64,000 nt of DNA from Streptomyces seoulensis (GTDB lineage Bacteria > Actinomycetota > Actinomycetes > Streptomycetales > Streptomycetaceae). The DNA lies in assembly GCA_013364255.1 (NCBI GenBank), contig CP054936.1, positions 3,936,853-4,000,852 of the forward strand. The letters are read 5' to 3'. The notes under the pieces were generated by a model. It had not been told where the DNA came from. It was given only the letters and a program-made list of their open reading frames with translations, and searched no databases. The position numbers and the translations under genes are program-made. Below, piece by piece: positions 44,390-55,269 of this stretch. Every line of letters starts with the position of its first letter. The first letter of the stretch is position 1.

Positions 44390-45651
44390 AGTACGACCTT
44401 GTGGTGGTGGGCGCGGGCCCGTACGGCCTCTCGATCGCCTCCCACGCGGCGGCCGCCGGGCTGACCCTGCGGGTGTTCGGCCGGCCCATGGCGTCCTGGC
44501 GCGACCACATGCCGCGCGGCATGCTGCTGAAGTCGGAGCCGTGGGCGTCGAACTTGTCCGACCCGGCGGGCCGCTGGCGGCTGGACGCCTACTGCGCCGA
44601 GCACGGGATGACGGCCCGGCACGCGGAGCCGATGCCGGTGGAGACGTTCGCGGCGTACGGGCTGTGGTTCGCGCGCAACGCCGTGCCCGCGGTGGACGAG
44701 CGCACGGTGGTCCGGGTGTCCTCGGGTCCCGGCGGTTTCACGGTGGTCACCGAGGACGGACAGGCGGTGCAGGCGCGGACGGTGGCGCTGGCGGTCGGCG
44801 TGATGCCGTTCGTGGAGGTGCCGCAGGTGCTGGACGGGCTGCGGCCCTCGCTGGTGACGCACAGCAGCGACCACAGCGATCTGACCCGCTTCCGCGGCAT
44901 GGACGTCACGGTGGTCGGCGGCGGCCAGGCGGCCCTGGAGACCGCGGCGCTGCTCGCCGAGCAGGGCGCGCGCACCCGGGTGCTGGCGAGGGCCGGGCAA
45001 CTGCGGTGGAACGATCTGCCGCCGGTGCTGGAGCGGCCCTGGTGGCGGTCGGTGCGCTCGCCGCACAGCGGGCTGGGTCCCGGCTGGCGCAACTGGTTCT
45101 ACTCCGAGCGTCCCAACCTCTACCGGCGGCTGCCGGAGCCGACGCGGGCGCGGATCGCGGCCACCGCGCTGGGTCCGGCCGGCGCCTGGTGGGTGCGGGA
45201 CCGGGTGGAGCGGGCGGTGGAGCTGCTGCCGGGCCACGAGATCGCCTCGGCCCGGGCGGCGGGCGGCGGTCTGCGGCTGGAGACGATGAGCCTGGACGGC
45301 ACGCTGCGCACGGTGGAGACCGAGCACGTGATCGCGGCGACCGGGTTCCGCACGAGCTGCGACCGGTTCGGGATGCTCGCCGCCGAGCTGCGCGGGACGC
45401 TGGCCGCGCTGCCGGACGGCTCCCCCGAGGTCGGGCACGACTTCGAGTCCTCCCACCCCGGGCTGTTCATGGCCGGTCTGGTGACCGCCTCGGGCTTCGG
45501 CCCGGCGATGCGGTTCGTGCAGGGGGCGACGTTCACGGCGTCGGCGCTGGTGCGCGGGGTGCGGCGCCGGCTGCGGTCGGCGCCGATGACCGTGACGGTC
45601 CCCGGTCCGGGCGGCAGCCGCACCGCGGCCCCGTCCCCGGTGCGCCACTGA
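44386..45651 (+). CDS. FAD-dependent oxidoreductase / monooxygenase
   Basis: 421 residues from ATG 44386, in ATGA overlap with the ATP-grasp gene. It has two Rossmann motifs, GAGPYGLSIASHAA (FAD) and VVGGGQAALETAALLAE (NAD(P)H), and a late ATGFR as in flavin-containing N-hydroxylating or Baeyer-Villiger monooxygenases. The substrate is unknown. Coupling with the ATP-grasp enzyme suggests the two act on one product, for example amide formation followed by oxidation of a polymer substituent or small molecule (inference). Two perfect hairpins end the transcript. Confidence 0.88.
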   Translation: MKYDLVVVGAGPYGLSIASHAAAAGLTLRVFGRPMASWRDHMPRGMLLKSEPWASNLSDPAGRWRLDAYCAEHGMTARHAEPMPVETFAAYGLWFARNAVPAVDERTVVRVSSGPGGFTVVTEDGQAVQARTVALAVGVMPFVEVPQVLDGLRPSLVTHSSDHSDLTRFRGMDVTVVGGGQAALETAALLAEQGARTRVLARAGQLRWNDLPPVLERPWWRSVRSPHSGLGPGWRNWFYSERPNLYRRLPEPTRARIAATALGPAGAWWVRDRVERAVELLPGHEIASARAAGGGLRLETMSLDGTLRTVETEHVIAATGFRTSCDRFGMLAAELRGTLAALPDGSPEVGHDFESSHPGLFMAGLVTASGFGPAMRFVQGATFTASALVRGVRRRLRSAPMTVTVPGPGGSRTAAPSPVRH

Positions 45652-45701
45652 GTGCTCGCCCCTGACGTCCTCGCCGGGTACGTCCCGGTGAGGGCCGGCC
45701 G

Positions 45702-45740
45702 CCCCGGTCCGAGCCGTCTCCCGTACGGCTCGGACCGGGG
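45702..45740 (+). terminator. first of two tandem hairpins
   Basis: Perfect 16-bp stem CCCCGGTCCGAGCCGT with complement at 45725-45740 and a 7-base loop. It lies 50 bases after the oxidoreductase stop. Confidence 0.75.
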
Positions 45741-45766
45741 CGGGGCGGCGCCGGGCGCCGAAAGCG

Positions 45767-45809
45767 AGAGGGTCATCCGAGTACGCGAGGCGTACTCGGA
45801 TGACCCTCT
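45767..45809. terminator. second hairpin, perfect 20-bp stem
   Basis: Arms 45767-45786 and 45790-45809 are perfectly complementary with a 3-base loop GAG, and are flanked by A-rich and T-poor bases. It lies between convergent genes, 24 bases from the chaplin stop, so it can serve both strands. Confidence 0.8.
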
Positions 45810-45833
45810 GTCACTGCCGGACGCCGACGCGTC

Positions 45834-46310
45834 CTAGCGGTGGCCGGCGGCGCGGCCGCGGCGGTACAGCATCGCGCCGCCCGCGATCAGCGCGACGCTC
45901 AGGGCGCCGGCCGCCAGGGTCTCCTTGTCACCGGTCTGGGCCAGCTGCGGCGGCTCGTGCGGCTTGACGACCGGCGGGGTGTACCGGACGGGCGGCGCGG
46001 GCTGCGGCGTCTCGGCGCGCGGCGGCGGCGTGGTGGGCGTGGTCTTGGCCGGCGGAGTGGTCTCCGGGCCGTTCTCGCAGGTGTTGCCGAAGGAGCTGTT
46101 GAGGGCGGCGACACCGTTGACGGTGTTGCCGCAGACGTTCGCCTCCACCTCGACCGGCGCCTGCACGGTGTTGCCCGACAGCACGCCGGGCGAGTCGCTG
46201 CTGGTGCCGTTGGCGGTGGAGTCGGCGAAGGCGGAGGTGCCGGACAGGGACAGAATGCCCGTGGCGGCGGCGGCCGCCGCGAACACTCCCCTGCTCAGGG
46301 TCTGTCGCAA
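45834..46310 (-). CDS. wall-anchored chaplin with a single chaplin domain
   Basis: 158 residues from TTG 46310, with AGGAAG 8 bases upstream; the frame is open further upstream but the signal peptide (TLSRGVFAAAAAATGILSLSGTSAFA) fits this start. One chaplin domain follows, SPGVLSGNTVQAPVEVEANV then CGNTVNGVAALNSSFGNTC, with both cysteines. A Pro/Thr-rich wall-spanning stretch comes next, then LAQTG, a hydrophobic segment and RRGRAAGHR, a class-E sortase signal. Known long chaplins (ChpA-C) carry two chaplin domains; here there is one. It would anchor the chaplin film covalently to peptidoglycan. Confidence 0.92.
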   Translation of the reverse strand: MRQTLSRGVFAAAAAATGILSLSGTSAFADSTANGTSSDSPGVLSGNTVQAPVEVEANVCGNTVNGVAALNSSFGNTCENGPETTPPAKTTPTTPPPRAETPQPAPPVRYTPPVVKPHEPPQLAQTGDKETLAAGALSVALIAGGAMLYRRGRAAGHR

Positions 46311-46507
46311 TGTGGTGTCTTCCTGTGTGAAGTTCGGGGAGAGCCGGCTCCGGAACCGGAAGACCGCGTTCTCGCGGTTCCCGTGGTTCGCGTAGCGCCG
46401 CATGCCCTACTGCTTCTTCAACCCGACACCGGGGAATTGGTGGCGCAAGTTCACCCGGATGGCCCGCGTGACCGGCGCGAGGGTGACCGCCGCCCCCTCG
46501 ACGGCCC

Positions 46508-47367
46508 CTAGGACACCACGTCCTTGCGGGCGAACCCGCGGAACGCCAGGGCGAAGAACACCAGTGCGTAGGTGACAGAGATCGCCGAGCCCTGGATCAT
46601 CCCGGACCACTGCGGATGCGGCTGCACGGCGTCCGCCCAGGCGAACTGCCAGTGCGCGGGCAGGAAGTGGCGCCAGTGGCCGAGCGCGGTGACGGCGTCC
46701 AGCACGTTGCCCACGATGGTCAGGCCGACCGCGCCGCCCACCGCGCCCAGCGGCGCGTCCGTCCGGGTGGACAGCCAGAACGCCAGTGCGGCGGTGACCA
46801 GCTGCGACACGAAGAGGTACGCCACGACCACCACCAGCCGCCCGGCGGCGGTGCCCGCGTCGAGCGCGCCGCCGGTGGGGATCCGCAGCGGCCCCCAGCC
46901 GTAGGCGGCGGTGCCGACGGCGAGCGCCACCACGGGCAGCAGCACCATCGCGGCCAGGCTCAGCCCGAGCCCGACGGCCAGCTTGGACCACAGCAGCCGG
47001 GCCCGGGGCACGGGCGCGGCGAGCAGATAGCGCAGGGAGGACCAGCTCGCCTCGGAGGCGACGGTGTCGCCGCAGAACAGCGCGACCGGGATCACCAGCA
47101 GGAAGCCCGCCGACACGAACAGGTTGACCGCGGCGAAGTTGGCGCCGGAGGCGGTGGCCGTGTCCATCAGGGTGACCTGGTCGTTGCGGCCGCCCGGGTC
47201 GCCGCCGATGGCGAAGGCGGCGACCAGCACGAAGGGCAGCGCGGCCAGGATGCCGGCCATGATCAGCGTGCGGCGGCGTTTGAGCTGGCGGGCCAGTTCG
47301 ACGCGCAGCGGCAGGGTGCGTCCCGCGCGGTAGCCGGAGGCGACCTCGACGGGCTCGCTGAGCGTGC

Positions 47368-47371
<4 letters not shown>
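46508..47371 (-). CDS. ABC-2-type transporter permease
   Basis: 287 residues from GTG 47371, with GGAGG 6 bases upstream; the start overlaps the stop of the hydrolase-ATPase fusion gene by 4 bases. Six hydrophobic helices (RTLIMAGILAALPFVLVAAFAI, FLLVIPVALFCGD, GLGLSLAAMVLLPVVALAVG, LVVVVAYLFVSQLVTAALAF, LGAVGGAVGLTIVGNVLDAV, ISVTYALVFFALAFRGFA) fit the ABC2_membrane family. It partners the ATPase domain of the upstream fusion protein. Substrate unknown. Confidence 0.9.
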
Positions 47372-50007
<2,636 letters not shown>

Positions 50008-50136
50008 GCTCCAACGGTACGGGGCACCACCGACAACCGGGGCCGCCGGTGGGCCGACCCCGGCCCCCTCCTGCGGGAGTACGGCCGCCGGACGGCGTAC
50101 CGCGCCCGTGGTAGCGGCGGCGGGGCCGGGCGGGTA

Positions 50137-50175
50137 CGCCGGAGGCCCCCCACGCGGTGTGGGGGGCCTCCGGCG
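50137..50175 (-). terminator. terminator of the APC permease gene
   Basis: Perfect 17-bp stem CGCCGGAGGCCCCCCAC with complement at 50159-50175 and a 5-base loop. It lies 40 bases beyond the stop of the minus-strand permease gene and before the start of the fusion gene. Confidence 0.75.
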
Positions 50176-50215
50176 GAGCGGGGCGTGCGCCGGCGGTACG
50201 GGGGAGTTCGCCGGG

Positions 50216-51634
50216 TTACGCCTGCTCGTCCACGGGGATCGACACCAGCCAGCGCGTGTCGCGGCGCGGGCGGAGGTAGAAGGCCCAGTAGAGGGTGGCG
50301 ACGGCGGTGATGCCGCCGGTCCACAGCAGGTAGCCGACCTCCTGCTGGGTGAGGACGTACACCAGCACCACGATGAGCAGGACCGGCACGGCCGGCCACA
50401 GCGGCATGCGCCAGGCGGCGGTGTGCTTGTGGTCGCCGCGGCGGCACAGCAGGGCGGCGACCGCGACCAGGATGTACATGCCGGTGACGGAGACGCCGGT
50501 GACGCCGTAGAGGGTGTCCAGGTTGACGAAGCAGAGGGCGGCGCCGGGGACGCCGACCGCGAGGGTGGCCACCCACGGGGAGCCGAAGCGGCCGAGCTTG
50601 GAGAAGACGTTGTTGACGGGGGCGGGCCAGGCCTTGTCGCGGGCGGAGGCGAACAGCACGCGGGAGTTCTGGATGACCATGACGATGCCGGCGTTGATGA
50701 TGGCCAGGGCGACGCAGAGGCTGACGAAGGTGCCGACCGCGGAGTTGGACCAGGCGGTCACCATCGAGCTGAGGTCGCCGCTGGTCAGCTCCTTGAGGTC
50801 GGAGGCGCCCATGGTGATGGCGATGACCGGCACGAGGATGATGACCGAGGAGATGCCCAGGGTGGCCAGCACGGTGCGGGCGACGTTGCGGCGCGGGTTC
50901 TCCAGCTCCTCGGAGAGGTAGACGGCGGTCGAGAAGCCCTGGGTGGCGAAGAGCGCGATGGCGAGCCCGGAGATGACCAGCATGGCGGTGACGGGGTCGG
51001 TGTGCCCGGCGGAGTCGGCCACGTGCAGGGAGACCAGGCTGCCGACGCCGCGGTGGCTGTGGGCGAAGCCCAGCATGGCGACGACGCCGGCCGCGATGAC
51101 CTCCAGGACCAGGAAGATGCCGGTGATCCAGGCGTTGGCGCGCAGGTCCAGCAGACCGGCGAGGGTGGCCAGGAGCATCACTCCGGCGCCGGTCATCGAC
51201 GGGTCGAGGTGGACGATCGGCGTGAGGTAGTCGGCCGTGCCCATCGCGATCACCGGGGGCACGATCACCACGACCAGCAGCGACAGCACGAAGACCAGCC
51301 AGCCCGCGAGCCGCCCGGCCATCGTGGAGACCATGGCGTACTCGCCGCCCGCGCTGGGGATGAGGGTGCCCAGCTCCGAGTAGCAGAACGCCACGGCGAT
51401 ACAGAGCAGGGAGCCGATGGCGAGGGTGAGGGCGGTCGCGGTGCCGAGCGAGCCGAACAGGTCGGGCACGACCACGAAGAGCGTGGAGGCGGGCGTCACG
51501 CACGAGAGCGTGAGGAGCGTGCCGCCGACGACCCCGATGGAGCGCTTGAGCTGCCTGGGGCTGTCCGTGGTCCCTGTGGGACTGCCGGTCGCCTGGGCGA
51601 CGGCGTTCTCGACAGGGCGGAGCGTGTCGGTCAT
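50216..51634 (-). CDS. APC-family amino-acid permease
   Basis: 472 residues from ATG 51634. Twelve hydrophobic helices carry the APC signature in helix 1 (GVVGGTLLTLSCVTPASTLF) and a Glu-containing helix 6 region (FATQGFSTAVYLSEELENPRRNVARTVL). The ends are cytoplasmic and short. It probably takes up an amino acid or amine by proton symport; the specificity cannot be read. It lies downstream of mmsA in the same direction but 546 bases away, and has its own terminator, so it is likely a separate transcript. Confidence 0.9.
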   Translation of the reverse strand: MTDTLRPVENAVAQATGSPTGTTDSPRQLKRSIGVVGGTLLTLSCVTPASTLFVVVPDLFGSLGTATALTLAIGSLLCIAVAFCYSELGTLIPSAGGEYAMVSTMAGRLAGWLVFVLSLLVVVIVPPVIAMGTADYLTPIVHLDPSMTGAGVMLLATLAGLLDLRANAWITGIFLVLEVIAAGVVAMLGFAHSHRGVGSLVSLHVADSAGHTDPVTAMLVISGLAIALFATQGFSTAVYLSEELENPRRNVARTVLATLGISSVIILVPVIAITMGASDLKELTSGDLSSMVTAWSNSAVGTFVSLCVALAIINAGIVMVIQNSRVLFASARDKAWPAPVNNVFSKLGRFGSPWVATLAVGVPGAALCFVNLDTLYGVTGVSVTGMYILVAVAALLCRRGDHKHTAAWRMPLWPAVPVLLIVVLVYVLTQQEVGYLLWTGGITAVATLYWAFYLRPRRDTRWLVSIPVDEQA

Positions 51635-52180
51635 ACGGCGGTTCCGTTCGACTCGTGCAAATGGTGATGAGGGCTCGGGAGCGCTATCGCCTCCGGCGGC
51701 TTCGCTCGTACGTCTGTCGTCTTCTCGTCCGCTCCCAGCGTCAGCATGGAACCCCGACGAAAACCGTCACGTCAATGGCTGTTCACCTTCGGAATCCGCA
51801 GCTGCAACCTTTGCGGTGTGGTCTCGTTTTCGCAGGCACCGAGAGCAAGCCAGGGCATTCATCAAGCCTCGACGAAGTGTGACCTTGGTTTCGAAGGTGA
51901 ACCTTCGTTCACGCCTCCGCCATCCGTTTCATCCCCTACGCACGGGAATCGCAGGGCGCGGCGTAAAAAAAGTTGCGACCGTCCGGATAACGGACGATCA
52001 GAACGGGGTGCCGCGTCACCCTCGGCTACCGCGGGTAAACCCGCGGCGACCGGCGGGGGCGGGGCGGCCCGGACCCGCACGCGCGCGTGCCCCGCTCCGA
52101 CGGGCGTCGGGCGGGGCACACGGGGGGAGGCGGGGAGACCGGCGGCCGCGGGGCCGCGGCCGGGCGTCAGGGGTCTCGGG
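51635..52180. other. intergenic region with operator-like palindrome and hairpins
   Basis: No gene seen. CGAAGGT-ga-ACCTTCG at 51892-51907 is a perfect spaced palindrome in a less GC-rich stretch, a candidate operator for the permease. A long hairpin at 52087-52119 (CCCCGC/GCGGGG arms with one bulge) and GGCCGCGG/CCGCGGCC at 52144-52161 lie just beyond the mmsA stop and probably terminate it. Confidence 0.5.
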
Positions 52181-53683
52181 TCAGTGGTTGCGGGGGAAGC
52201 CCAGGTCGACGCCGGCGGGGGCCTCGGAGGGGTCGGGCCAGCGGGTGGTGACGACCTTGCCGCGGGTGTAGAAGTGCGTGCCGTCGTTGCCGTAGATGTG
52301 GTGGTCGCCGAAGAGCGAGTCCTTCCAGCCGCCGAAGGAGTGGTAGCCCACCGGCACCGGGATCGGCACGTTCACGCCGACCATGCCGGCCTCCACCTCC
52401 AGCTGGAAGCGGCGGGCCGCGCCGCCGTCGCGGGTGAAGACCGCGGTGCCGTTGCCGAACGGCGAGGCGTTGATGAGCGCCACGCCCTCCTCATAGGTGT
52501 CCGCGCGCAGCACGCACAGCACCGGGCCGAAGATCTCGTCCTGGTACGCCTTCGCGGTGGTCGGCACCCGGTCCAGCAGGGACAGGCCGATCCAGTGGCC
52601 GTCCTCGTAGCCCTCCACGGTGTAGCCGGTGCCGTCCAGGACGACCTCGCAGCCCTCCTCGGCGGCGCCCTTGACGTAGGAGGCGACCTTGTCGCGGTGG
52701 GCGGCGGTGATCAGCGGGCCCATCTCGGAGGCCGGGTCGTCGCCGGGGCCGATCTTGATCTTCTCGGCGCGCTCGCGGATCTTGTCGACCAGCTCGTCGG
52801 CGATCGCGCCGACCGCGACGACGGCCGAGATGGCCATGCAGCGCTCGCCCGCCGAGCCGTACGCCGCCGAGACCGCCGCGTCGGCCGCCGCGTCCAGGTC
52901 GGCGTCCGGGAGCACCAGCATGTGGTTCTTGGCGCCGCCCAGCGCCTGCACGCGCTTGCCGTTGGCGGCGGCGGTGGTGTGGATGTGGCGGGCGATCGGG
53001 GTGGAGCCGACGAAGGAGACCGCCTTGACGTCGGGGTGCTCCAGGAGGCGGTCGACGGCCGTCCTGTCTCCGTGCAGGACGTTGAAGACGCCGTCGGGCA
53101 GACCGGCCTCGGACAGCAGCTCGGCGATCCGCATCGACGCCGAGGGGTCCTTCTCGCTCGGCTTGAGCACGAAGGTGTTGCCGCAGGCGATGGCGAGCGG
53201 GAACATCCACATCGGGACCATCGCAGGGAAGTTGAACGGCGTGATGCCGGCCACCACGCCCAGCGGCTGGCGGATCGAGGCCACGTCCACCCGCGTCGCC
53301 ACCTGGGTGGACAGCTCGCCCTTGAGCTGCACGGTGATGCCGCAGGCCAGGTCGACGATCTCCAGGCCGCGCGCGACCTCGCCGAGGGCGTCGGAGTGCA
53401 CCTTGCCGTGCTCGGCGGTGATCAGCGCGGCGATCTCGTCGCGGTGGGCGTCCAGCAGCGCGCGGAACCGGAACAGGATCGAGGTGCGCTGGGCCAGCGA
53501 GGACTGACCCCAGGTGGCGTAGGCGTCCTGGGCGGCGGCCACCGCCGCGTCCACCTCGTCGACCGAGGCGAAGGCCACCTTGGTGGTGACCGCGCCGGTC
53601 GCCGGGTCCGTCACCGGCCCGTACGTGCCCGAGGCGCCTTCGACGGTCTTCCCGCCGATCCAGTGGTTGACGATCTTCGTCAT
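52181..53683 (-). CDS. mmsA: methylmalonate-semialdehyde dehydrogenase (CoA-acylating)
   Basis: 500 residues from ATG 53683, with GAAGGAG 8 bases upstream. The aldehyde-dehydrogenase fold has the MMSDH-type motifs FNFPAMVPMWMFPLA, FVGSTPIARHI, the catalytic cysteine in GSAGERCMAIS near residue 285 and EIFGPVLCVLR. It converts (methyl)malonate semialdehyde to propionyl- or acetyl-CoA with NAD+ and CoA, the last step of valine and inositol breakdown. In Streptomyces the gene is also called msdA. The product feeds polyketide precursor pools. A 10-bp palindrome lies far upstream (54241). Confidence 0.95.
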   Translation of the reverse strand: MTKIVNHWIGGKTVEGASGTYGPVTDPATGAVTTKVAFASVDEVDAAVAAAQDAYATWGQSSLAQRTSILFRFRALLDAHRDEIAALITAEHGKVHSDALGEVARGLEIVDLACGITVQLKGELSTQVATRVDVASIRQPLGVVAGITPFNFPAMVPMWMFPLAIACGNTFVLKPSEKDPSASMRIAELLSEAGLPDGVFNVLHGDRTAVDRLLEHPDVKAVSFVGSTPIARHIHTTAAANGKRVQALGGAKNHMLVLPDADLDAAADAAVSAAYGSAGERCMAISAVVAVGAIADELVDKIRERAEKIKIGPGDDPASEMGPLITAAHRDKVASYVKGAAEEGCEVVLDGTGYTVEGYEDGHWIGLSLLDRVPTTAKAYQDEIFGPVLCVLRADTYEEGVALINASPFGNGTAVFTRDGGAARRFQLEVEAGMVGVNVPIPVPVGYHSFGGWKDSLFGDHHIYGNDGTHFYTRGKVVTTRWPDPSEAPAGVDLGFPRNH

Positions 53684-54397
53684 GCCCGGTAACTCCTTCA
53701 ACAGATGGCGGCGACGGGTCGAGGCGTGCCGTTCGTGCGGCTCACGTGTCCGGACCGCGTGCCTGCCGGACCGCGGACCCGGTCACGTATCCATCCCACC
53801 AGGACCCCGTCGCGAACGCGCCCGACACTGTGTCTGCGGTTTCGGCGTCCCTGTAGACACATGAGGGAGTCCGCGCCGGGCGGCCGCGCGGGGGCGGGAC
53901 GTCCGGCGCGGGGCCGCGTGCCGGGGGCGCGGCGGGTGCGGGACCTCCGGCGCGGGGCCGTAGCGGGCGGGGAGTCGGCGCTCGCACTTCGCTCCTGCCA
54001 GGGCGAAGCGGTCTCCCGCGCCGGAGGCGATCGGTGGCCGGGCGGCGCCGAGCGCCTGGGTGCGTCGGTTCAACGTGCGCTCACCGCCCGGGGTTTGGAA
54101 CTCCGCGTGCTCCGTGCGTCATGTACCTGCACCGTACAACCGCCCGCTCGCCGACCGCGTGCTCCACTCGCCGATGCGGGCGGCGAACGTATGTGTGACT
54201 CCCCCGGTTCTAGTGCGGACACGGCGGCCTGTCAATGAATTGTCCGGACATTCGGACGAGCGAGGCGTCAGGGACACCGTCACGCAACTCTCCTGTCACA
54301 GATGTCCCGGTTGTGCGGCCCGCGCGTCACACCCGCGCGACGGACCATGCCACCCCCCGGGCCGGTTCGTTCGCCGGTCACTGGGAGGTACACGTAC
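53684..54397. other. divergent intergenic region upstream of mmsA
   Basis: About 710 bases without a convincing gene; frames here have poor codon structure. TGTCCGGACA at 54241-54250 is a perfect 10-bp palindrome followed by a second TTCGGAC half, in a locally less GC-rich stretch. It is a candidate regulator site. GGGAGG at 54383-54388 is the ribosome-binding site for the HTH gene at 54398. Confidence 0.45.
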
Positions 54398-54601
54398 ATG
54401 ACCGACCGAAAGCTCTGGTCGTACCAGGAGATCGCGGCGCACATCCGGGTGCGGACGGACACCGTGCGGTCCTACCGCAAACACGGACTGCTGCCGCCGC
54501 CGGACCACGTGGAGGGCGGCCGCCCCTACTGGTACGCCGACACCGTCCGCGCCTGGGTCGCCGCCCGGCCCGGCAACAACCGCGGACGCGGACGCGGATG
54601 A
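54398..54601 (+). CDS. small helix-turn-helix DNA-binding protein (MerR/excisionase-like)
   Basis: 67 residues from ATG 54398, with GGGAGG 9 bases upstream. It has a winged HTH of the MerR/Xis type: LWSYQEIAAHIRVRTDTVRSYRKHGLLPPPD, wing VEGGRPYWYADTVRAWVAARPG, then a basic tail RGRGRG. No effector domain is present. No integrase or phage gene is nearby, so it is likely a chromosomal regulator; its targets are unknown and could include the mmsA or copper promoters on either side. Confidence 0.8.
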   Translation: MTDRKLWSYQEIAAHIRVRTDTVRSYRKHGLLPPPDHVEGGRPYWYADTVRAWVAARPGNNRGRGRG

Positions 54602-54825
54602 GCCCACCACGGACCGCCCGCCGCCCGCCGCCCGCCGCTCACCCGCGCCGAGCGGCCCCGGCCGGCCTTCGCACTCGTGCGCGACACCGGCATGCCGGGC
54701 CGGATCGGCGCGGCGGGCGGCGCGCCCCGTGCGACGCTGCTCGCGCGGGCCCGCACGGCGTCCCCGCCGCGGCCCCGGTCGCATACCCGCCCCGCCCCAC
54801 ACCCTTCACGTCACCTCTTTGTGTC

Positions 54826-54845
54826 ATACCCCCTAGGGGTATAAT
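54826..54845 (+). promoter_or_regulatory. CsoR-type copper operator overlapping a TATAAT -10 box
   Basis: ATACCCC-CTA-GGGGTAT (54826-54842) is a perfect 7-bp inverted repeat matching the TACCC/GGGTA pattern of CsoR operators. TATAAT at 54840-54845 overlaps its right arm, with a TTTGTG-like -35 at 54818-54823 (spacing 16). Binding of apo-CsoR would block RNA polymerase; Cu(I) would release it. It lies 63 bases before copZ. Confidence 0.85.
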
Positions 54846-54907
54846 CTGGTCTTAGTGAGCCCCCCTTGGGCCACGTCGACCCCACACGCCACGACGAGGA
54901 GAGCGCC

Positions 54908-55147
54908 ATGACCGCCCAGACCGAGACCCCGGACACCGTCACCGCCGTCTACCAGGTGAGCGGGATGAGCTGCGGACACTGCGAGGGCTCCGTCTCCGCC
55001 GAGATCTCCGAGCTGCCCGGCGTCAGCGCGGTGAAGGCCGTGGCCTCCACCGGCGAGGTCACCGTCGTCTCCGCCGCCCCGCTCGACGACGAGGCGGTGC
55101 GCGCGGCCGTGGACGAGGCGGGCTTCGAGCTCGTCGGCCGCGCCTGA
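54908..55147 (+). CDS. copZ: copper chaperone CopZ (HMA domain)
   Basis: 79 residues from ATG 54908, with GAGGAG 6 bases upstream. It is a single heavy-metal-associated domain with GMSCGHC as the Cu(I)-binding CxxC motif near residues 22-28, followed by SVSAEISELPGVSAVKA. It delivers Cu(I) in the cytosol to the CopA ATPase encoded next. It is the first gene behind the CsoR-type promoter. The 122-base gap to copA holds a long inverted repeat (55206-55248). Confidence 0.95.
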   Translation: MTAQTETPDTVTAVYQVSGMSCGHCEGSVSAEISELPGVSAVKAVASTGEVTVVSAAPLDDEAVRAAVDEAGFELVGRA

Positions 55148-55188
55148 GCCGCAGCGCGCACCGCGCGTCCCGCGCGGCGCCCCGACCA

Positions 55189-55248
55189 AGAGGTACCTCT
55201 CGACACCGGGCCGTATCGACCAGCTGATACTGGCTCCGTACGGCCCGG
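55189..55248 (+). promoter_or_regulatory. palindrome and hairpin between copZ and copA
   Basis: AGAGGTACCTCT (55189-55200) is a perfect 12-bp palindrome. CCGGGCCGTA (55206-55215) pairs with TACGGCCCGG (55239-55248). The second could act as an mRNA hairpin setting the copZ:copA ratio, or the pair could be a second promoter or operator. No CsoR-type box is seen here. Confidence 0.4.
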
Positions 55249-55269
55249 TCCGTCATCAGGAGTACGGAC

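Noticed and set aside
53705..54238. Plus-strand frame of 177 codons upstream of the HTH gene
   Set aside because: No ribosome-binding site, mixed composition with many Arg and Cys, no homology recognised; treated as noncoding.
54398..54601. Small HTH gene considered as a phage excisionase
   Set aside because: No phage or plasmid genes adjoin it; metabolic and copper genes flank it.
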